A stretch of 12,097 nucleotides of DNA, taken from contig JASCIV010000799.1 in assembly GCA_030374735.1 (NCBI GenBank), positions 1 through 12,097 of the forward strand. The letters are read 5' to 3'. Position numbers and translations under genes: made by a program. This DNA is from Gracilaria caudata (lineage: Eukaryota; Rhodophyta; Florideophyceae; Gracilariales; Gracilariaceae). The notes below the pieces were generated by a model. That model worked only from the letters and a program-made list of their open reading frames with translations. It did no database searches and was not told the origin of the DNA. Positions 6,552-12,097 of this stretch are shown here, one piece after another (position 1 is the stretch's first letter; the number at the start of each line of letters is the position of its first letter).

Positions 6552-7649
6552 ATGGGCTTCAACTCTTGTGCAACATTGTCACGTGGATCACAGGCGTTTG
6601 CACCCAATTCTCACGCTTACCAACCGGCTTTCATTGCGTTACCAACGGCAAAGATGAGCGTATCGACGTCATTTTCGGACTTGGCGAATGAGTTTGTCGT
6701 TTTAGGATCCGGAGTTTCGACATCGATTCCGAAGATAAACTGTATAACACGAGCAGAGGAACATCCGTGCCTAGTTTGCAAGCAAGCCTTTGAGAATCCG
6801 ATGTCGAAGGAGCGTCGAAATAACGTGTGTGCTCTGGTACGACATTCAGGGAAAACAGTGCTAATTGATTGTGGGAAGACCATGCGAGATGCTACGATGC
6901 GTCATTTCCCAAGACTTGGTGTTCGTGATGTGGATGCCATCGTACTAACGCACGGACATGCCGATGCTGTCCTGGGTTTAGATGATGCCAGAGATTTGCA
7001 AAGAGGTTCAACTTACGTCATGGAAAACGGCAAAGTCGTGCGAAGAAAAGCTACACCTACCCCGATTTATCTAAATGAAGAGACCATGGACGCATGCAGA
7101 CGCGTGTTTCCATATCTAATGCCGCCCAAAGAAGCTGCCAAAAATGGACAGCAGCTGAAGAAAGATATTCCCAGACGAGTTGCTGCCTTAGACTGGAGAG
7201 TATTTGACGAAAGCCACTACCTGCAACCGTTCTATCCGGTGAAAGAGGCGGGTATTGAACTAACTCCGATAAAGATGTGGCACGGTGGCGATTACGTTTG
7301 CATGGGATATCTTATTCGACTCGAAGAGACATCCGGCTCACGGGAAAAGGTTGTCGCGTACCTTAGTGACCTTCATGCTCTACCCGCAGAGTCAATGCAG
7401 TTCCTAAAAGGACAACCGAGAATTGACTTACTCGTAGTGGATTTGCTTTCAGATTCACCGAATAGGTCACACTTTAACCGTGAAGACGCTATAAATTTAA
7501 TCCGCGAACTGCGACCCTCTGAAGCAGTTGCTGTTGGTATGACATGCTCACTTGGCTTTCATGATGAGGTCAATGAAGAATTGGCAGCGTTGGGGGAAGA
7601 AGGAATCGAGTTTAGATTAGCCTACGATGGGGAGAGATTCCCGTGTTGA
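6552..7649 (+). CDS. Metallo-beta-lactamase-fold hydrolase, PhnP-like/eukaryotic metallo-hydrolase type
   Basis: The frame ends in TGA at 7647-7649. From ATG 6552 it encodes 365 residues; ATG 6654 would give 331 and begins just before the conserved fold. Numbered from 6552: a GSGVSTSIPK loop (52-61), a CxxC (73-76), the LIDCGKT strand-loop, the THGHAD metal-binding motif (133-138) followed by AVLGLDDARDL, a WHGGDY histidine (His244), a YLSDLHALP aspartate (Asp273) and SHFN (His307). Together these give the metal ligands of the superfamily. The HxHADAxxGLDD form is typical of the plant and fungal relatives of bacterial PhnP, a cyclic-phosphate phosphodiesterase; the substrate here is not shown. 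Residues 1-34 are poor in acids and rich in Ser/Ala and could be an organelle-targeting peptide (inference). The frame is open back to a good 3' splice site at 6461, so an upstream exon is possible. Confidence 0.82.
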   Translation: MGFNSCATLSRGSQAFAPNSHAYQPAFIALPTAKMSVSTSFSDLANEFVVLGSGVSTSIPKINCITRAEEHPCLVCKQAFENPMSKERRNNVCALVRHSGKTVLIDCGKTMRDATMRHFPRLGVRDVDAIVLTHGHADAVLGLDDARDLQRGSTYVMENGKVVRRKATPTPIYLNEETMDACRRVFPYLMPPKEAAKNGQQLKKDIPRRVAALDWRVFDESHYLQPFYPVKEAGIELTPIKMWHGGDYVCMGYLIRLEETSGSREKVVAYLSDLHALPAESMQFLKGQPRIDLLVVDLLSDSPNRSHFNREDAINLIRELRPSEAVAVGMTCSLGFHDEVNEELAALGEEGIEFRLAYDGERFPC

Positions 7650-7768
7650 AGGGTTTGGGCTCGCTCGTGACGTACATCGATTTTTTTTGTACTAAGATAA
7701 CTGCCATCAGGAACAACATAGTTAAACAAACACTCTTCGCGACCATCCCTGACATGCAAAGCTCCTTT

Positions 7769-8032
7769 CTAACTCCTTTTTACTGTTGGACAAAGGTGTA
7801 CGAGTACAGCTCTTACATGATTTGGATATGATGCAACTTTGAAGGATGACGTACAGATTTTGGGATTGCGCCTTTGTGAACCTGACACACACAGCAATTG
7901 CTCACGAGCGAGGGTTCTCACGGCGCTTTTAACGAACGGATCTTCAATTCTGAACGCAGCCAGTAGAGGCTGTGTCCGTAATTCTGCGGATTTCTGTTCT
8001 AAACCTTTTCTCTCGAATTCGTAGGTGTACAT
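7769..8032 (-). CDS. Small basic hypothetical protein
   Basis: ATG at 8032 opens 87 codons to TAG at 7769-7771. The first 50 residues look like ordinary protein, with a charged start (YEFERKGLEQKSAEL) and an alternating hydrophobic/charged helix-like stretch (FVKSAVRTLAREQLL). The rest is basic and less convincing. No family is recognised. It converges on the metallo-hydrolase gene, 119 bases from that stop. It diverges from the membrane-protein gene starting at 8178, so the 145 bases between them could be a shared promoter. A gtgtcag/gttcac near the middle could instead mark a splice border. The call rests on composition only. Confidence 0.33.
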   Translation of the reverse strand: MYTYEFERKGLEQKSAELRTQPLLAAFRIEDPFVKSAVRTLAREQLLCVSGSQRRNPKICTSSFKVASYPNHVRAVLVHLCPTVKRS

Positions 8033-8177
8033 GTTCTGACAAACTCGTATGGGCACTAAACATTAGCTCCATGACAGTGCACCATCAAAAGGTTCATATG
8101 AAAGCTGAGTTAAACTCCGATGATCCCCAAACTTTGGCGTTCAAGTTCCAGGTGTCACCCTCGATGAAATCCTCAAG

Positions 8178-9495
8178 ATGGCTAAATTTCCGCCAGCACC
8201 GCCATATCACGTTGACCTCCAAAGTGACAGGATTTTCTCCCCAATAACATCATCTGCTGAGGAAAGCCAGGCGCAGGAAACCCTTGTCAAGGGGAGTCTG
8301 CATCAGTTACCTCGCAAAATGCCTAAGAAAGAACCTCCAATCGATAGCCCCAGAGGACGAGTTGGTGAAACATTACGAAACCCACTTTCAATAGTATTCG
8401 GTGGGATTCAAAGAGACCCGCCTCTGTTTGTCAGAAGAAAATCGGCACGGAAGGCTGAGGACGATGACAAGGACAAGGAGGCGGCGGTGACTGCCTTGGA
8501 GCTGTCAATAATGGGGAGCGCTCTTGTGCTAACTTTAGGTTTACAGGTTCAGGAAGTGGTTGGGAGCAGGGGTGGTTTCGGGAATTCCACCCAGAATGCA
8601 GAAGTCCGATTCTTGTTCGTCGGTGCTTCCGCACTGTCATTTGCTCTGGGGTTTTACTCCATTGTTACAGCGGCGGTCATGCTTCTTTCCATTGTTTCAA
8701 CTCCAAATATGTAAGTTGGAACGAGTCATTCCATTTCCATCACCAGGAAAAAAGAGGCATGAGACGAGTCGAAATCTCGTGACGTGATCATGAAATGAGG
8801 TAGTTGCGGTCATATCGGGACAACCCCTGTTAATGTTAGTCAGATGGTACAGAGGAATTGCCTTGATCCTTTTCCCACAGTTTCACACGTAGCGCGCGAC
8901 TGACACTTGAGAGCTGAGAACTAACCACGTTTGTGTGTACGACTTGTTGTCTGACTTGCGCTTTTTGCATATCGCTACTTGTCCCGTTTCACAATGTTGC
9001 ACAAACGTCAGGAATACGAAGGCTATGCTGAAGAGAATGTCAGGATGGCTTCTTGCACCTCGCATGTGTACACTCGCAGCCGCAGGTTGTCTGGCAATCA
9101 AGACATTGATAGCCCACTTTCTCGGCCTTGAGAAGAGCGCATCAATTCTAGGCGCAGTTGTGATCGGCATCGGTCTTCTATTCACAAGCATTGCGACAGC
9201 CATGATCTACAAGTGCCTAGCTCAATTTAGCGAGGGCGACACCCATTGCGAGCGTGATGTGCACAAAGATGACGGTATGGACATGTGCCACGACGATCTT
9301 GGCGAGGAGGATTGTGAAGCAAGCCTTGGTGAGACGAGTCAACTTCAGCAGAATATCATGAGCGAAGAACGAGTGTTCGGGAACGTGGATCGCTCACCGA
9401 CTAGCATGACATTGCAAGCATCGATGCCAAACCAAATGGATCACACAGCTTCCATACCCGTCGCAACTTCCTGTTTACAAATGCGACAGCGATGA
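8178..9495 (+). CDS. Unrecognised protein with four predicted membrane segments (exons 8178-8710 and 9012-9495)
   Basis: ATG at 8178 (context aagATGg) opens exon 1. At 8711 the frame meets gtaagt, whose TAA would otherwise end it. Joining to 9012 after cgtcag restores a Met codon across the junction and continues in frame to TGA at 9493-9495, giving 338 residues. Residues 1-100 are a polar, proline- and charge-rich tail ending in a run of Asp/Lys. Hydrophobic segments lie at about 104-126, 145-173, 191-214 and 222-246. The C-terminal 90 residues are polar, with acidic and Cys/His/Met-rich patches (DGMDMCHDD). Exon 1 supplies the first two membrane segments and exon 2 the last two, which supports the splice. 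The arrangement suggests a four-helix membrane protein with both tails on one side (inference). I recognise no family. Confidence 0.6.
8711..9011 (+). other. Intron of the four-segment membrane protein gene
   Basis: GTAAGT at 8711-8716 and CAG at 9009-9011 bound 301 bases. The exons meet in phase 2 and keep the frame. A ctgac at about 8952 could be the branch site. An earlier CAG at 8880, after a pyrimidine tract, leads to a stop within about a dozen codons and is the less likely acceptor. Confidence 0.58.
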
Positions 9496-9898
9496 GTTAC
9501 AAAGAGGTCACGAGTACACGAATTAAGGCCGGAAAACAAAAAACCCCATCAGCCAAGTTGTCCACAAGAGTCTAGACGAAAGCTCCAACCGAACGGAGGG
9601 GGAGGGGGGTAATGTAGAGAAAAGGCAACAGAACCTCAAGAGCCGAAAAGAAGTTCAACAAGAAAGAAAACGTACGTAAGAAGAACCTCTAGTAAATAGA
9701 GACCACTACCGAAGAAACACAACTCCTACCAGTTACGTGCCCATCACTCTTTAGTACACACCCCCCTCCCCCCCAAACTAGTTTATGTACAACGAGAAAC
9801 GAAAAGCGGAACAAAATGCTAGGAAGAGTACGCGCGACCAAGTTGACGACAACGTAGCTGCAGAACGGAAGAGGGCCGCAAGACACAACGCTACGCCA
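9496..9898. other. Spacer between converging genes
   Basis: These 403 bases separate the stops of the membrane-protein gene (plus) and the MADS gene (minus) and should hold both 3' untranslated ends. No AATAAA signal is visible on either strand. The one notable element is a G-rich tract near 9595-9610 with its complement at 9760-9774. Confidence 0.6.
9598..9772. repeat. 13-bp G-rich/C-rich inverted repeat in the convergent spacer
   Basis: gggggaggggggt (9598-9610) is the exact reverse complement of accccccctccccc-type sequence at 9760-9772, with 149 bases between. Each arm is pure purine or pyrimidine apart from its last base. A transcript crossing the spacer could fold into a long-range hairpin. 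Confidence 0.75.
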
Positions 9899-11842
9899 TC
9901 AAAAACTTCCTCCTACACGTTGACGCACCGTAGGCTGAGGCTGTGAGGTATCCATAGCCTCGAAACGCTCTGAAGTGGGTCTCTTGCCAAGAGCAGAGGA
10001 CGAAAACGGCACCATTGTAGGCCCCTGACTTGAAGGCGTTGGCGGCCCCGCACTCAGATGCGGCGGCGGTTGTGCAGAAGAAGGCATATTCGAGCTCGTC
10101 AATGGCGGCAACAGGCCCTCATTGGTCGGACTCGGGAACGGATGGTACGCCGCCGCGTGGCCATGCGCAGTGGGCAGACCGGTAATGCCCTTGGGCGTCG
10201 CCAGCGGATCAGGCAAATACTCGCTATTGTTGTGCGGGGTATCGAGAGCAAACCCCTCTGCAGGTGGCCCCGTTCCAGGCGTGCGCGCGCTGTGCATGGG
10301 TGCCATGGTAACCACGTTGGACGCGGGACCAGGCGCAGAAGAGGGGAGCGCGGCGGAGGAAGTAGCAGGTGTCCACGGAGGTATTCGCATTGGTTGTGAT
10401 TGTATATTGGGCGGTGGTTTGCTCGGATGAGACACACGCGAGTGCAGTGTGGCGCCGAGACGGGAGGCAGTGGCTGGTGGAGCACACGCGGTTGGAACTT
10501 GCAGACGTAGTTTGGCCTTGAACTTTTGCTTAATGTCTGCAGGAGTCTCTCGAATGGACATGTTGACGTCAGTTGTATGGGCGGCGTTTGCGTTGCGGTT
10601 GCTATCTGTGATGTTGATTTTGGAGTTGTTGAAGGTGGCATCGACGGGGGGGTTACTGTTGTTGGGCGCACGGTTGATGGACTCGCGTTGCATTCTGATG
10701 GCTTGACTGGCGGCAGATAGGTGCGGTTCGGATTTCAGCGAGGACGGCGGCATGGGACGCGATATTGACGGCGACGCCACATGAGCACGTTGTTGGACAA
10801 ACGGCGCATGCATGGAGGAGGAAGTTGGGAGATGATTGCGCGGACTGGTCATAAGCACCTCTCGCGGACTCATGAGTGCAGGTCCAGGGAACGGGGCGCG
10901 CGGGCTTGACAGAGGGTTGCGGGGACTGGACAGCGGAGGTGTGGGATGTGGTTCCATAGTTGGTGCGGGAGTACGTGAGACAGTTAGCGGTTGAGGGTGT
11001 TGCGCAGAGGAGGGGACAGACGCGGCGGAGTGGCGCGCCATGTACGAGTGCGGGAGGGGTCGATTAGGCAGCGGGCGTTGAGCCGGCGGTTTTGGATGCG
11101 CCGACATGGCGTGCATAGGCTGTGGCTGTGGTTGTCGGTACTGCATGGGCTTTGGCTTGGTCTCGACGGAGGGGGAGTACGCGGGATTCGACGACTGCGC
11201 AGAGTGAGGAGGTTGCGGGGGCGGCGGCGGGGGCGGCGGCGGCCGACGCGGCGGATGGTGTGCCGGTACGGCGGGCGGCAACGACGTGGGCGCGGAGGTG
11301 GGCGGCACAGACGATGCGGCGTGCCACTGCGCGGACGACGACTGCTGCTGCGCGTGCGAAAACGACAGCTGATGACGACTGGACGGCGGCGGCGACGGGT
11401 GCACGCTCGAGTCTGTGTCCGAGCGAGGAGGCGGCGCGTGCAACGCGGGCGTGGACACAGAGCGTTGAAGCGCGGCGCGACTGTCCACGACGACGGCGGC
11501 ACGCGCAGCGGCGTGCGCAACGGCCTGACGCGAGGGCGGCGCGGAGGACGGTGCGTTTCGGTGGGCGTTGACATTGGAGTTGTAGGTGTGGTTGTCGCGC
11601 GATTCGACGTCGCCGTCGAAGGAGGCGATGCGCGACAGCGTGGAGGCGAGGTCGTGACTACAATACTCGTACAGTCGCTCCTGGCCGTTGATGTGGTTGA
11701 AGATGATTACGGCGATTTGGGCGTCGCACAGCACGGAGAGCTCCATGGCCTTCTTGAGCAGGCCGTTGCGACGCTTGGTGAAGGTGACCTGGCGGTTTCG
11801 CAGGTCGGCGATACGCTCGATGCGGATCTTCTTGCGGCCCAT
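9899..11842 (-). CDS. MEF2-type MADS-box transcription factor with long proline/serine-rich tail
   Basis: ATG at 11842 opens 647 residues without an intron to TGA at 9899-9901. Residues 1-58 are a MADS box (MGRKKIRIERI, then NRQVTFTKRR, KKAMELSVLCD, IAVIIFN), the DNA-binding and dimerisation domain that recognises A/T-rich CArG-like sites. The next 30 residues end in ESRDN, close to the ESRTN of the MEF2 domain, so this is MEF2 type rather than SRF type. At position 14 it has Leu where animal MEF2 has Glu. The rest is low complexity: Ala/Ser/Pro-rich, a nine-Pro run near 201-209, four Ser-Pro-Arg motifs at about 306-335, and one basic, probably helical island (DIKQKFKAKLRLQ, about 436-448). 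It acts in the nucleus. The Ser/Thr-Pro sites would suit regulation by proline-directed kinases (inference). The gene is much richer in GC than its neighbours. Confidence 0.93.
   Translation of the reverse strand: MGRKKIRIERIADLRNRQVTFTKRRNGLLKKAMELSVLCDAQIAVIIFNHINGQERLYEYCSHDLASTLSRIASFDGDVESRDNHTYNSNVNAHRNAPSSAPPSRQAVAHAAARAAVVVDSRAALQRSVSTPALHAPPPRSDTDSSVHPSPPPSSRHQLSFSHAQQQSSSAQWHAASSVPPTSAPTSLPPAVPAHHPPRRPPPPPPPPPQPPHSAQSSNPAYSPSVETKPKPMQYRQPQPQPMHAMSAHPKPPAQRPLPNRPLPHSYMARHSAASVPSSAQHPQPLTVSRTPAPTMEPHPTPPLSSPRNPLSSPRAPFPGPALMSPREVLMTSPRNHLPTSSSMHAPFVQQRAHVASPSISRPMPPSSLKSEPHLSAASQAIRMQRESINRAPNNSNPPVDATFNNSKINITDSNRNANAAHTTDVNMSIRETPADIKQKFKAKLRLQVPTACAPPATASRLGATLHSRVSHPSKPPPNIQSQPMRIPPWTPATSSAALPSSAPGPASNVVTMAPMHSARTPGTGPPAEGFALDTPHNNSEYLPDPLATPKGITGLPTAHGHAAAYHPFPSPTNEGLLPPLTSSNMPSSAQPPPHLSAGPPTPSSQGPTMVPFSSSALGKRPTSERFEAMDTSQPQPTVRQRVGGSF
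10838..10930 (-). repeat. Ser-Pro-Arg motif cluster inside the MADS gene
   Basis: Four Ser-Pro-Arg motifs (SSPRN, SSPRA, MSPRE, TSPRN) occur within about 31 residues, spaced 8-11 residues apart. The repeat is imperfect at the base level, so it is an old internal duplication or selected motif rather than recent slippage. Confidence 0.7.
11207..11254 (-). repeat. GGC/GGG-rich simple sequence coding for polyproline
   Basis: The stretch codes for PPRR, nine prolines, Q and PP. Read on the plus strand it is a run of gcggcgg and ggggg units. It is a likely site of length variation and of sequencing or assembly error. Confidence 0.8.
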
Positions 11843-12097
11843 GTCGGGCAAACGGACGTCGTCAACGAACAAACAGACGGCGGTTTGCTAAACACTGGCA
11901 CCCGGTGTATGTTCACAAAAGGCGCCGTCCGCGCTCGCCAACTGCGCGCAACAGCAAGCCACTCCACACTCAGCAAGGCGGGTGCAAGGCGCGACGCGAC
12001 GGCGATGCGACGCGCGGAGCTATCACAATGAAGGTACGAACGTGCGCTTCGCGCTACACAAGCGTGGCACATCGGCCGCCGCCCCCCACCCCGGCCC
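11843..12097 (-). promoter_or_regulatory. Upstream region of the MADS gene
   Basis: These 255 bases are GC- and CpG-rich, with no TATA box near the ATG. A single upstream ATG (12072-12070) starts a 121-codon frame that overlaps the MADS start out of frame. Transcription therefore probably begins downstream of it, or the upstream frame limits translation. A ggggtggggggcggcggcc stretch at the far end (about 12077-12095) resembles a GC box. Confidence 0.35.

Noticed and set aside
6617..6883. Minus-strand 88-codon frame
   Set aside because: It lies inside the metallo-hydrolase gene, whose motifs fix the plus strand as coding.
9689..9886. Minus-strand 65-codon frame directly downstream of the MADS gene
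   Set aside because: No domain, no good start, and part of it is the translated C-run of the spacer; probably 3' untranslated sequence.
10058..10720. Several further open frames on both strands within the MADS gene
   Set aside because: Arginine-, serine- or proline-heavy readings in other frames of GC-rich coding sequence; none shows a motif.
10991..12031. A 346-codon plus-strand open frame opposite the MADS gene
   Set aside because: It is dominated by arginine and glycine, as expected from the complement of GC-rich proline/serine codons. The opposite strand has a clear MADS domain, so this is a shadow.
1..12097. tRNA, rRNA, CRISPR arrays, bacterial operons or prophage
   Set aside because: No B-box/cloverleaf pattern, no conserved rRNA segment, no regularly spaced repeats and no consistent ribosome-binding signals were seen by eye; a covariance-model scan would be decisive.

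Overview
The window looks like nuclear DNA of a eukaryote with modest intron content. It holds a MEF2-type MADS-box transcription factor gene, GT-AG introns with pyrimidine-rich acceptors, a decayed non-LTR retrotransposon tail, long gaps between genes, and no bacterial signals such as consistent ribosome binding sites. An alga or other protist fits the mix of intron-poor genes, a land-plant/fungal-like metallo-hydrolase and a proline-rich MADS protein, but the sequence alone does not fix the lineage. Base composition shifts from moderate GC on the left to high GC across the MADS gene on the right.

Left part (1-2650): a gene ending at 723 encodes the C-terminal part of a DUF1963/YwqG-like protein. 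A short minus-strand reading frame faces it tail to tail, 34 bases away. Both are present a second time, in the same orientation, at about 1740-2640. There the DUF1963-like copy is a pseudogene with stops, frameshifts and an internal deletion of roughly 280 bases, and the tail of the facing gene is also broken. Between the copies lie a perfect 15-bp stem hairpin, a 9-bp inverted repeat, a 15-base tandem repeat and one small unassigned reading frame.

Middle part (2650-6460): an acidic, serine-rich hypothetical protein lies on the minus strand (3049-3576). A long stretch follows with no recognisable gene. Then come a minus-strand remnant of the C-terminal zinc-binding end of a LINE-type ORF2 (4537-4994) and a series of short plus-strand coding-like segments (5029-6251) with credible splice signals but no recognised family.

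Right part (6460-12097): a metallo-beta-lactamase-fold hydrolase of the PhnP-like type (plus strand), a small minus-strand candidate gene, a two-exon gene for an unrecognised protein with four predicted membrane segments (plus strand), and a 647-residue MEF2-type MADS-box protein (minus strand). The last two genes converge on a 400-base spacer containing a 13-bp G-rich/C-rich inverted repeat. No joint pathway can be read from the neighbours. Function is supported for the MADS factor and the hydrolase, at family level for the DUF1963-like protein, and not for the rest.
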